41,212 nt of DNA from positions 1 to 41,212 of the forward strand of contig CAMLSF010000013.1 in the NCBI GenBank assembly GCA_946482615.1, in the 5' to 3' direction. The stretch comes from an uncultured Chromatiaceae bacterium. GTDB taxonomy: Bacteria > Pseudomonadota > Gammaproteobacteria > Enterobacterales > Alteromonadaceae. The notes beneath the pieces were generated by a model. The model was not told the DNA's origin. It made no database searches and was given only the letters and a program-made list of their open reading frames with translations. A program made the translations under genes and the position numbers. The first letter of the stretch is position 1. Every line of letters starts with the position of its first letter. Of the stretch, positions 28,310-36,590 are shown one piece after another.

Positions 28310-28390
28310 GTTCCTAGCTTCCTTCCGATCTTTTGCTATGCTTAAACCCTTGGTCCATATAAGCAGGTGGCCTATGGGAGTAGTAAACAA

Positions 28391-28918
28391 ATGGATGATC
28401 GTCCTTTGTTACAGCGGCAAAAAGCTTTTACCCTGATTGAACTGATGATTTCCATTCTGGTGCTGTTGGTGCTTATGGCTATCGCTGTGCCTTCTTTTAC
28501 CGATTTATTGGCGCGAAACCGTTTGTCCGGTCAGGCCAATGAACTGCTTTCTGTGATCCAGCTTGCCCGCTCTGAAGCCATTAAACAGAATCAAACCATA
28601 CGTTTATGTAAGGCAAATGCTGAGTTGACAGACTGCGCCACCGCTTCTGGTGCCTGGAGTAGTTGGCTGGTCATAGATACAGCCTCACCTGCCACTGTGA
28701 TCCGGGCCGGGCGTTTTGATCAACGATTGATTATCAGTGCTGCATTTAACGAGCTGCGCTTTAGCGGGCAGGGCTTGATCCGCAATCAAAACAATCAACC
28801 TCTGAATTCAAGCTTCGAGTTATGCGCCGATGGTGCTGCCTTTGATGACAATGGCAGAACTCTGACTTTCTTATCCGGTGGGCGCAGCAGCATTCAGCTG
28901 TCCCAATGCGGCAGTTGA
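28391..28918 (+). CDS. fimT: Type IV pilus minor prepilin FimT/FimU-like (GspH domain)
   Basis: This is the first gene of the canonical minor-pilin operon. FimT/FimU-type proteins join PilV, PilW, PilX and PilE in a priming complex at the pilus tip; FimT can also bind DNA. The 175-residue precursor has a short leader, then FTLIELMISILVLLVLMAIAVPSF with Glu at +5, and a GspH-like globular part with LARSEAIKQN. The residue before the cleavage site is Ala (QRQKA/FTLIE), not the usual Gly. GGGAG lies ten bases before the ATG at 28391; the frame opens at 28367. C-terminal cysteines (LCADG, LSQCGS) may pair. Confidence 0.88.
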   Translation: MDDRPLLQRQKAFTLIELMISILVLLVLMAIAVPSFTDLLARNRLSGQANELLSVIQLARSEAIKQNQTIRLCKANAELTDCATASGAWSSWLVIDTASPATVIRAGRFDQRLIISAAFNELRFSGQGLIRNQNNQPLNSSFELCADGAAFDDNGRTLTFLSGGRSSIQLSQCGS

Positions 28919-28930
28919 TCAGGAGTGCCA

Positions 28931-29335
28931 ATGTATTACAAGCGCCACACCACTCAACAAGGGATAGCGTTAATTGAGATCCTGATTTCAGTGCTGGTGC
29001 TGGGCATAGGCTTATTGGGTATAGCGGCTTTACAAAGCAGTTCAGTCCGATACAGCCAAAGTGCGCAGGAGCGTACAACAGCTTTGATTATGGCCGGTAC
29101 TTTAACTGAAATCATCAGAGCTAACCCTGACGTAGCTCGTGCCGGTTCATATGCCGGAGATTGTGAGTCTGAATTATTAGCGGACTGGGCTTTGCAATTA
29201 CAGGCTGCTACCGGCACAACAGCTTGTCCTGAAGTGGGATGGGATGCCGGTGCTGGTGTCTACACTATCAGCATCAGCTGGCAGGACGATAAAGTAAAAG
29301 GCGCCACCAGTTTTGAAATTCAGGTGCGACCATGA
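28931..29335 (+). CDS. pilV: Type IV pilus minor prepilin PilV
   Basis: The 134-residue prepilin has a basic leader ending TTQQG, then the transmembrane helix IALIEILISVLVLGIGLLGI (Glu at +5) and the family signature ALQSSSVRYSQSAQERTTALIMAGTLTEIIRANP. Two cysteines follow (GDCES, TACPEVG). GGAG is five bases before the ATG at 28931; a GTG two codons upstream is less likely. It lies 12 bases after fimT, and its stop overlaps pilW by four bases (ATGA). Confidence 0.9.
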   Translation: MYYKRHTTQQGIALIEILISVLVLGIGLLGIAALQSSSVRYSQSAQERTTALIMAGTLTEIIRANPDVARAGSYAGDCESELLADWALQLQAATGTTACPEVGWDAGAGVYTISISWQDDKVKGATSFEIQVRP

Positions 29336-30264
29336 AGCAGCAACTGGGGTTCACTTTGTCCGAACTGATGATTGCAATGCTACTGGGGTTGTTGCTGACA
29401 GGCTCTGTGATTGGGGTGTACCTGTCCAATAGTAAAACAGCAGAACTCAATACAGTGCTGGGCGAATTGCAGAATTCAGCCCGTACTACGTTCGACCTGA
29501 TGGCCAATGACATCAGGCGCTCAGGTTACATTGGTTGTGGTAATGCTTCCCGCGTGGTCAATGTGCTGAATGCAGCCAATGTGGCGGGTTCTGCCTGGGC
29601 TATCTGGAATGGCGGCATAGAGGGTTTTGAGCAACCAGCTCCTGCCATCAACGGGGTCAGCCCGTCACCTGATACAGACGCCATCCGGCTGATGTTTGGC
29701 TCGGGCCGCAGTTACACTGTGCAGTCGCATGATGCGACCTTAAGTCAGTTGGTGTTAACAACAGCCCATCAAATTCAGAGTGGTGATTTACTGCTGCTCT
29801 GCGACGAGACCTTAAGCAGTATTTTTGCGGCCAGCAGTACAGAGTTGAGCAGTGTATTTCACGAAGCCAGTGCCAGCAATTGTACCTCGGGGTTAGGTTT
29901 TCCACTGTTATGCGATGGTGCCGCAGGGACGGGAAAACAATATGCCGTGAATGCGATGCTGATGAATTTTGATTCGGTCAGTTGGTATATAGCGACCAGT
30001 GCTGATCAACAAAGTACATCCTTGTTTCGGATCAGAAACAACGGAGCGGCGGAAGAAATTCTTTATGGAGTCAGTGATTTACAGCTGGAGTTTATGGATG
30101 AACGCAGCAGAAGCTGGCGTGACGCTGATCTGGTAACGGATTGGATGGATATTATTTCAGTGCGTATTTCTTTGCAGTTTAATACGGGGGGAACTTCAGA
30201 TCTGCAGTTGCCTGAACAGATGAGCCGGATCAACTATCAGGTCAGCATAAGGAACAGGATTTAG
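29332..30264 (+). CDS. pilW: Type IV pilus minor prepilin PilW
   Basis: PilW is the largest minor pilin and pairs with PilX in the tip complex. The 310-residue precursor has the leader MKQQLG, the helix FTLSELMIAMLLGLLLTGSV (Glu at +5), the family segment NSARTTFDLMANDIRRSGYIGC and a long globular domain with a disulfide-capable CDETL and LLCDGAAG. The region ILYGVSDLQLEFMDERSRS corresponds to where many PilW proteins carry a calcium-type DxDxDG loop; here that loop is not recognisable. Start overlaps pilV by four bases. Confidence 0.9.
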   Translation: MKQQLGFTLSELMIAMLLGLLLTGSVIGVYLSNSKTAELNTVLGELQNSARTTFDLMANDIRRSGYIGCGNASRVVNVLNAANVAGSAWAIWNGGIEGFEQPAPAINGVSPSPDTDAIRLMFGSGRSYTVQSHDATLSQLVLTTAHQIQSGDLLLLCDETLSSIFAASSTELSSVFHEASASNCTSGLGFPLLCDGAAGTGKQYAVNAMLMNFDSVSWYIATSADQQSTSLFRIRNNGAAEEILYGVSDLQLEFMDERSRSWRDADLVTDWMDIISVRISLQFNTGGTSDLQLPEQMSRINYQVSIRNRI

Positions 30265-30266
30265 TG

Positions 30267-30797
30267 ATGAAACCAGCTACTGCACTGTCTGCTTATCCGG
30301 TTTATCAACAGCAAGGTATTGCTCTGGTGATCAGTTTGTTGCTGTTACTGGCCATTACGCTGGTGGCGGTCAGTAGTATGCAGTCGAGTTTATTGCAGGA
30401 GCGCATGAGTGCCAATTTGTATGACAGGCAATTGTCTTATCAGCAGGTAGAAGCCGCTTTGCTGGAAGCTGAAGTGATGCTGACAGTGAATGACCCTGTG
30501 GCGTTGATTGATGGTGCCGGAGTTTATGACTTGCCTGTCACCGGGGCTGAAGATCGCTGGAATGACAGTAGTTTGGTATGGTTACCTGCAACAGCTTTAA
30601 ACGACAGCAGTGATACCGGAGCGCAATATCTGATTGAGTATATGGGCGATTGGCCTTATCCACCAGAATGTGCTGATGTTGCCAGCAAAGATAAAATTTC
30701 AGTAGGGTGTTTATCTCCTACTTTCCGCATTACGGCTCGTACAGTGTCAGACAACGGCAGAGCGGCTGTAATGCTGCAAAGTTTGTTCAGGCGCTAA
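30267..30797 (+). CDS. pilX: Type IV pilus minor prepilin PilX
   Basis: The 176-residue protein has the leader ending YQQQG, then IALVISLLLLLAITLVAVSS. As usual for PilX and GspK it lacks Glu at +5. The following MQSSLLQERMSANLYDRQLSYQQVEAALLEAE is the PilX N-terminal helix. It ends in the family pattern MLQSLFRR. The frame begins with GTG at 30264, but the ATG at 30267 is the likelier start. It sits between pilW and pilY1 as in Pseudomonas. Confidence 0.88.
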   Translation: MKPATALSAYPVYQQQGIALVISLLLLLAITLVAVSSMQSSLLQERMSANLYDRQLSYQQVEAALLEAEVMLTVNDPVALIDGAGVYDLPVTGAEDRWNDSSLVWLPATALNDSSDTGAQYLIEYMGDWPYPPECADVASKDKISVGCLSPTFRITARTVSDNGRAAVMLQSLFRR

Positions 30798-30815
30798 AAT
30801 GCTGAGGCTGATCTG

Positions 30816-33800
30816 ATGAAACTAAACTTGTCCTTCACAACAGCCAGCTTGCTCAGTGGGCTGCTGACCAGTTTTTGCAGTCTTGCTGCATTGGATTTAA
30901 CCTCACCTCCCTTGCAAACCGGCAGTTCGGTAGAACCCAATATTATGTTTATGATTGATGACTCAGGTTCAATGCACTGGGAAATCACACCGGATTTATA
31001 TGCCGATGACCCGCACTATGTGTATCCCAGGGTCACCGGAAATTATGGTGGTTCAGATGCGACGCATCAGGTGGTGTCGTTTCGGGATGAAAGTAACGCA
31101 ACTAATCTGAATGCCGCCAATAACAATGAAGCTTTATTTGCCAGAGCTTTGCGCTCCTATGCGCTGAACAAGTCTTACTATAATCCGTCTATTACCTATA
31201 AACCCTGGATTAAAGCCGATGGCACTTCGTATCCCAATTCGAATCCGGCTGCGGCTTATCATCATCCGGTTCGCACCAGCAAAGGCAGCCGCAATCTGAC
31301 AGTCAACGAGACCTCCAGCGCAGGCTGGCGCTATTGCACTATTACCTCAACCTCCAAAAGCAGCTGCCAGAACACGACAGCCAGCCGCACTTTTTATCCG
31401 GCTGTGTATTACAACCATACAGGTGGTAGCCTGTTTACCTACACCAATTATCAGCGGGTAGAAATTAATGCCGCCACTTTAAGCTACAGTGGCGAAGGAC
31501 GGGAAAATCGTACCGACTGTACCGCAGGTACCTGCAGTTATGCGCAGGAAATACAGAATTTTGCCAACTGGTATACCTATTACCGCTCCCGTCTATTGGC
31601 CTCACAAGCAGGTATAGGCCGTGCCTTTTCCACTCAGACTGAAGCTCTAAGGGTCGGATTTGGAGCTATTAACAAAGGCAGCACTACAGTGGATGGTGCC
31701 AGTATCAGCACTATTATCAACGGCGTACGGCCTTTTACCGGTGGGGACAGGCAAAGCTTTTACACTCAACTGTACGAGCGGGTATACGACTACAATGGTA
31801 CACCTCTGCGTAAGGCATTAAATGACGCTGGGTTGTACTTCTCCAGAACAGACAATAAAGGGCCCTGGGGGGAAAACCCGGGCACAGATGATGATACTCA
31901 GCATATTATGTGTCGTCAGAGCTACAGCATCTTGATGACAGATGGGTACTGGAGTGAAGATACCGCCTCACAGGCTCAGACTGCGGCTGCCCGCTCCAAT
32001 AACGATGGCAGTACCACCAATAATCAGACCATCTCTAAGCCCGGTGGAACCTCTTATGTGTATGCCCCAGCCGGGCCTTTTTCGGATAGTCGCAGCAATA
32101 CGCTGGCCGATGTGGCTATGTACTATTGGAAACGGGATTTACGCACCGACCTGGATAATTTGGTGCCAACCAGTCCAATCAACCCGGCTTTCTGGCAGCA
32201 TATGGTGACTTTTGGGGTCGGGCTTGGGGTGGAAGGCACCATCAGTTCAACCACTGCTTTTAACGCCATTGGTGCTGGCAGTTCTGTGTCCTGGCCTGAT
32301 CCTCTGGCCACACAACCAGCCAAAATTGATGATTTATTGCATGCGGCAGTCAATAGCAGAGGTGGCTTTTTCAGCGCTGCCGACCCTGATACTTTTGCCA
32401 CAGGCTTATCCAACACCTTATCCGCTATTATTGCCCGGGTGGCTTCAGGCTCAAATTTAGCCGGCACCACCACTTCATTGCAGGCCGAGCAAAGTGTGTA
32501 TCAGGGCCGTTTTAACAGCGGCGACTGGAGTGGCGATCTGGTCAATTACAATATTGAAGACACCACCAATTATGTCTGGAGTGCGGCAGAACAACTGCCG
32601 GATTGGGACGACAGAGTGATTTACTTTGGCAAAACAGAAACTACAGCCGACGTATTTGTCTGGGCCAATTTAACCAGTGGAGCAGGTAGCCAGCAGGCGG
32701 CTTTAGGCAGCAGCAATGTGGTGGATTATATTCGCGGCAACCCGGCTCTGGAGCAACAAAATGGCGGTAGCTATCGCAACAGGTCCACGGCTTTAGGTGA
32801 TATAGCCAATTCCTCGCCCGTTTATGTCGGCGCTCCTGTGAATTTTAATTACCACTCCTACAACTGGCCTGAAGCCAGCAGCTACAAAGCTCATGTCGCC
32901 ACTTACAAAAGCCGCCAACCTCTTATTTATGTTGGTGCCAATGACGGTATGTTGCATGCATTTAATGCCACTACAGGTGTGGAAGCTTTTGCTTATGTTC
33001 CCCGCCAGATGCTGACGGCCGCGACTAACCTGAAGGCCTTAAGCGAACCCAATGTCAGTGGGGTGATCCAAAAAGATTATTTTGTGGATGGCACAGCGGT
33101 ATCGGCCGACGTGTATTTTGATGGCAGCTGGCGCACTGTATTAGTAGGGAGTACGGGCCGGGGGGGGAACAGTATCTTTGCGTTAGATATTACCGATCCG
33201 GGCCAAATCAACCAGAGCAGCTTGTTATGGGATAAAAGCTTTCCGCAACTGGGCATCACCACAGCCAAACCTGTAATTACCCGCTTAAACAATGGTAAAT
33301 GGGCCGTAGTGATTGGTTATGGTTACAACAATAGTACAGGCAAACCGGGTTTACTGGTACTGGATATTGAAACCGGTACTTCTATGGTCAGCGGTGATGA
33401 TCTGGAAATCACCACTGGTACGGGCGACAACGGCTTAGGCCAGATTGAAGGCTGGGACTATAGTAAAAACGGCAATACCGACTGGTTTTTTGCCGGAGAT
33501 TTACAGGGTAACGTCTGGAAATTTGATGTGTCGTCCAGTAACCCGGCGAACTGGGCTGTGGCTTATGGTGGTGGGCCCTTGTATCAGGCGGAAGACGCAA
33601 CAGGTAATCCGCAAGCTATTACCGGGGGAATAGCTCTTGGTTCAGAACCTAAAACCGGCAAACTCTGGGTATTTTTTGGCACAGGACGTTATCTGGAAAC
33701 CCCGGATCCTCAGCTGGATGAGGTACAAAGCTGGTATGGCATTATGGATGGCACGGCTTTATCTGGCCGTACTTTGCTAAAAGAACGTATTCTCAGCAAT

Positions 33801-34271
33801 GTCAGTCACAGCAATGGGACTGAAGGTCGCACTGTATCTCCTTCTGCGGCTAACGATATGGCTGGCTTTCTGGGCTGGTTTATCGATTTACCCGACGAGC
33901 GTGAGCGTATTGTCTCCTCGCCCCGTTTAGTGGGTACGACCTTAGTGGTGAACAGTATTATTCCCGACAGCAATGTCTGTAACCCTGAGGGGGATGGTTA
34001 TGTGATGGCGGTTGACCCCTATCATGGTGGACGTTTGAAATATCACTTTTTTGATATTTCCGGCGATGAAGCTTTTAATCAGGACGACGGTGTAACACAA
34101 GATGACCTGGTTGTTGAGCTGTCCGGCGTACGTTTTGACAGCATGCCGACAGAGCCATTGTTTTTTGAAGACAAAATGGCGGTAGGCTTAGCCGACACCA
34201 ATGTGGTGAATTTAGACGTAAATACCCAAATCAGACGTGGCCGGGTGTCATGGCGCGAGGTAGACAATTAA
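30816..34271 (+). CDS. pilY1: Type IV pilus tip adhesin / assembly factor PilY1
   Basis: PilY1 is the large tip protein that aids pilus extension, surface sensing and adhesion. The 1151-residue precursor has a signal peptide (about 1-25), an N-terminal von Willebrand A-like region with the metal motif DDSGS at 48-52 and a second vWA motif ILMTDGYWS. A C-terminal beta-propeller follows, with YVGANDGMLHAFNATTG. An EF-hand-like calcium loop DYSKNGNTD (881-889) precedes FFAGDLQGNVWKFD, as in Pseudomonas PilY1, where calcium binding governs pilus extension. Length matches the Pseudomonas protein (about 1160). Its stop overlaps the pilE start (TAATG). Confidence 0.95.
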   Translation: MKLNLSFTTASLLSGLLTSFCSLAALDLTSPPLQTGSSVEPNIMFMIDDSGSMHWEITPDLYADDPHYVYPRVTGNYGGSDATHQVVSFRDESNATNLNAANNNEALFARALRSYALNKSYYNPSITYKPWIKADGTSYPNSNPAAAYHHPVRTSKGSRNLTVNETSSAGWRYCTITSTSKSSCQNTTASRTFYPAVYYNHTGGSLFTYTNYQRVEINAATLSYSGEGRENRTDCTAGTCSYAQEIQNFANWYTYYRSRLLASQAGIGRAFSTQTEALRVGFGAINKGSTTVDGASISTIINGVRPFTGGDRQSFYTQLYERVYDYNGTPLRKALNDAGLYFSRTDNKGPWGENPGTDDDTQHIMCRQSYSILMTDGYWSEDTASQAQTAAARSNNDGSTTNNQTISKPGGTSYVYAPAGPFSDSRSNTLADVAMYYWKRDLRTDLDNLVPTSPINPAFWQHMVTFGVGLGVEGTISSTTAFNAIGAGSSVSWPDPLATQPAKIDDLLHAAVNSRGGFFSAADPDTFATGLSNTLSAIIARVASGSNLAGTTTSLQAEQSVYQGRFNSGDWSGDLVNYNIEDTTNYVWSAAEQLPDWDDRVIYFGKTETTADVFVWANLTSGAGSQQAALGSSNVVDYIRGNPALEQQNGGSYRNRSTALGDIANSSPVYVGAPVNFNYHSYNWPEASSYKAHVATYKSRQPLIYVGANDGMLHAFNATTGVEAFAYVPRQMLTAATNLKALSEPNVSGVIQKDYFVDGTAVSADVYFDGSWRTVLVGSTGRGGNSIFALDITDPGQINQSSLLWDKSFPQLGITTAKPVITRLNNGKWAVVIGYGYNNSTGKPGLLVLDIETGTSMVSGDDLEITTGTGDNGLGQIEGWDYSKNGNTDWFFAGDLQGNVWKFDVSSSNPANWAVAYGGGPLYQAEDATGNPQAITGGIALGSEPKTGKLWVFFGTGRYLETPDPQLDEVQSWYGIMDGTALSGRTLLKERILSNVSHSNGTEGRTVSPSAANDMAGFLGWFIDLPDERERIVSSPRLVGTTLVVNSIIPDSNVCNPEGDGYVMAVDPYHGGRLKYHFFDISGDEAFNQDDGVTQDDLVVELSGVRFDSMPTEPLFFEDKMAVGLADTNVVNLDVNTQIRRGRVSWREVDN

Positions 34272-34696
34272 TGCGTAATACTGATGCACAAGGGTTTTCC
34301 CTGATTGAACTGTTAATTGCTATTACGATAGTCGGCGCCTTAACCGCCATAGCTGTGCCGTCCTATCAGAGTTATGTCACCGGCAGCGCCCGCGCAGGAG
34401 CCGCAGCCTGTTTGCTGGAATATGCGCAGTTTATGGAGAGGGTCTATACCACTAATATGACTTACGCCACCAACAATGGCGAAGCCACACAATTGCCTGA
34501 ACTGCAGTGTAGCAACGACTTATCGGACCGTTTTAACTTTGACGTTGATGATTTAGACAGCCGTACTTTTACGCTGACGGCCACGGCCACAGGCGCTCAA
34601 AGTGATGACGACTGCTCGTCCTTAAGCTACAACCAGGCCGGTATTAAAGGCGCTAACGGTGGCACTGGTGCGACCATTGTGAAAAAGTGCTGGTAG
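34271..34696 (+). CDS. pilE: Type IV pilus minor prepilin PilE
   Basis: This 141-residue prepilin has the short leader MRNTDAQG, the helix FSLIELLIAITIVGALTAIAVPSYQSYV with Glu at +5, and a small globular domain with ACLLEYAQFMERVYTTN. The C-terminal disulfide-loop cysteines (DDCSSLSY, KKCW) close the minor-pilin fold. The frame extends upstream to 34250 inside pilY1, but the coupled ATG at 34271 fits best. It is the last gene of the canonical set. No terminator follows, and the second set begins 63 bases later. Confidence 0.9.
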   Translation: MRNTDAQGFSLIELLIAITIVGALTAIAVPSYQSYVTGSARAGAAACLLEYAQFMERVYTTNMTYATNNGEATQLPELQCSNDLSDRFNFDVDDLDSRTFTLTATATGAQSDDDCSSLSYNQAGIKGANGGTGATIVKKCW

Positions 34697-34759
34697 GGTT
34701 TGACCTTTTGAGGAACAGAGGTAAATTTAAGGTAAACGGATTTTCATGGGCGTCGGGAT

Positions 34760-35251
34760 ATGCCACATGCCTCTGGTTTTACCTTCACCGAAGTTCTGAT
34801 TAGTTTATTTTTGCTGTGCCTGACAGGACTGGGCGCTTTAAGTGCCTCTCTGTTTGCGCGTCAACAGGTTATTCTGGCCACCCAACAAACTATAGCTTTG
34901 TCACTGACTGCTGAGTTGGCTGAAAGGATGGCGAGTCATAACAGCGTTGCTTCACATTATGAAGGCACGCATCCGCTCTGGACTAAGGAGCAGCCCGACG
35001 ACTGTACTGAAAGCTATGCATGTGATGCGGAACAACTCAGTCAGTATCATTTATACAGCACCTTAAGTGCTTCTGGCCACTCACAAAGTTTGCAGCTGCT
35101 ACAACAACCTGCACTTTGTATTCAGCAGCAGGCAGAGCAAAAAGTTATCCAGTTGAGCTGGCGCTCTTTGGCCAAAGTACAAATCCAGCGTCCTGCCTCT
35201 GTCTGTGATGTATCACCCAACCGCCTGCAAATTTCTATGGTGGTACCTTGA
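34760..35251 (+). CDS. Second-set PilV-like minor prepilin
   Basis: The 163-residue product has the leader MPHASG, then the helix FTFTEVLISLFLLCLTGLGALSAS with Glu at +5 and the PilV-like SLFARQQVILATQQTIALSLTAELAERMASHN. Four cysteines occur in the globular part (DDCTES, ACDAEQ, ALCIQQ, SVCDVS). It differs widely from PilV at 28931 but occupies the same first-after-FimT place in its cluster. The ribosome site (GTCGGG) is poor, so expression may depend on read-through from pilE, 63 bases upstream. The PilV role is inferred from leader, helix and order. Confidence 0.8.
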   Translation: MPHASGFTFTEVLISLFLLCLTGLGALSASLFARQQVILATQQTIALSLTAELAERMASHNSVASHYEGTHPLWTKEQPDDCTESYACDAEQLSQYHLYSTLSASGHSQSLQLLQQPALCIQQQAEQKVIQLSWRSLAKVQIQRPASVCDVSPNRLQISMVVP

Positions 35252-35252
35252 A

Positions 35253-36194
35253 ATGCGTGGCTTCACTTTAGTGGAGTTACTGGTCAGTCTGACGTTAGGT
35301 TTGGTGTTGATGACCTTTCTGATCGGGACTTTGTTTGCGACTCAGCAGTCCAACCGTCAAACTCAACAATTGGTGCAACTACAACAAAACAGCCAAATGC
35401 TGATGAGTTTGTTTCAGGCCGAGTTACCTAATCTGATGTTTTTCGCTGGCCGCAGTCTGGCTGATGTTGCATCAGCGACACACCAGCTTGCACCTGTGTT
35501 GGGCGATTGTGCCGCTGAAGCTGATGTTGGTAGCCTTCCTGTAAAAGGGCAGCCTTATCTGGGGTTGTATGCAGAGCTGGTGCGGAAGTCTAATCATCTG
35601 GCTTGTTTAAATCAGCCCAAACCTGGATCTGAGCTGCTGCAGTTGAAGCGCATAGTGGGCGTCAGCTTGCCTGCGACTCAAATGCGCTCCAACCGGATTT
35701 ATTTTGAAACTTCAGCAGCCAGCAGCCAATTTGTGACCAGCTCAAGTGCAGATTTAGTACCTGACTCTTTGTATTGGCCCTATTCTCATCAGGTTTTTTA
35801 TATCAGTGAACAAAAACACTCAGGCGAATTGGTTCCCGTACTGATGCGTAAGCGTTTGATCCGTAATGCTGCCGGACAAAATATTATGACAACAGACTCT
35901 ATTTTGGATGGTGTCGAGAGAATGCATTTTGAATTTGGTCTGGATGCCAATTTAGACGGCCAGGTAGATTTTTATCTGGCAACAGCACAAATGCGGCCTG
36001 AGCACTGGCAGCAACAGAAACATCGCATTATCAATATCAAATTTTACGTGCTGCTACGTAGTTTAGACGAAGATTTTAGTTATCAAAACAATCAGCTGTA
36101 TCAGATGGGCCAAGAGTGGTTTAAGGCTCCTTCTGATCCGTTTCGACGCCTGTTAGTCAGCAGTTCTGTGGCATTTAGCAACACACGCTTATAA
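35253..36194 (+). CDS. Second-set PilW-like minor prepilin
   Basis: From 35253 the 313-residue product begins with a three-residue leader, MRG, then FTLVELLVSLTLGLVLMTFL with Glu at +5. The helix continues into TQQLVQLQQNSQMLMSLFQAEL, comparable to the PilW helix. The segment ILDGVERMHFEFGLDANLDGQVDF aligns with ILYGVSDLQLEFMDERSRS of the first PilW, and here it carries an intact calcium-type loop DANLDGQVD (231-239). The frame opens at 35205 inside the previous gene, but the ATG two bases after that gene's stop gives the prepilin leader. The role is inferred. Confidence 0.82.
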   Translation: MRGFTLVELLVSLTLGLVLMTFLIGTLFATQQSNRQTQQLVQLQQNSQMLMSLFQAELPNLMFFAGRSLADVASATHQLAPVLGDCAAEADVGSLPVKGQPYLGLYAELVRKSNHLACLNQPKPGSELLQLKRIVGVSLPATQMRSNRIYFETSAASSQFVTSSSADLVPDSLYWPYSHQVFYISEQKHSGELVPVLMRKRLIRNAAGQNIMTTDSILDGVERMHFEFGLDANLDGQVDFYLATAQMRPEHWQQQKHRIINIKFYVLLRSLDEDFSYQNNQLYQMGQEWFKAPSDPFRRLLVSSSVAFSNTRL

Positions 36195-36206
36195 AAGGAG
36201 GTCGTT

Positions 36207-36590
36207 ATGATGTTGAGTTCTAAAGGTTTTATTCTGGTTACCACTTTGGTACTAATGCTGATCTTAAGCTGTATTAGCTTATCTGTGTTGGTGCAAACAC
36301 AATTAAGTCAAAAGCTGGCAGGCAGTGCCACAGTATCTTTTCAGCTTAAACAACAAACTCAAAGCAAACATGTTCTGGCATTGAAGAAACTTAAACAAAG
36401 CGACGCCGAATCCAGCATATTTGTGATAGCGCCATGTCCGGCAAATTATGCCGCCTGGACTGACTTGACCGTTCAATGCGAGTGGCATCAACTGAGGACC
36501 ACAGACCGCAATACCCACCATCAACATACAGTGACCAGTTTCTTAGTCAGGCAATCTTTGCCTGAAGGAGGCGGGGATGGACTTTTATAG
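36207..36590 (+). CDS. Second-set PilX-like minor prepilin
   Basis: The 127-residue product has the leader MMLSSKG, then FILVTTLVLMLILSCISLSV without Glu at +5, as in PilX and GspK. A Gln/Lys-rich helix (SFQLKQQTQSKHVLALKKLKQ) and a short domain with two cysteines (APCPANY, VQCEWHQ) follow. A perfect AAGGAGGT lies four bases before the first ATG and seven before the second (36210), so either may be used. It is shorter than the first-set PilX (176). Its last 14 bases overlap the next gene. The role is inferred from fold and gene order. Confidence 0.8.
   Translation: MMLSSKGFILVTTLVLMLILSCISLSVLVQTQLSQKLAGSATVSFQLKQQTQSKHVLALKKLKQSDAESSIFVIAPCPANYAAWTDLTVQCEWHQLRTTDRNTHHQHTVTSFLVRQSLPEGGGDGLL

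Noticed and set aside
28761..29078. 105-residue open frame antisense to fimT and pilV
   Set aside because: It is a shadow of two real prepilin genes; composition is not protein-like.
32123..32473. 116-residue antisense frame in pilY1
   Set aside because: It is embedded in the vWA-to-propeller part of pilY1 and has no supporting start signal.
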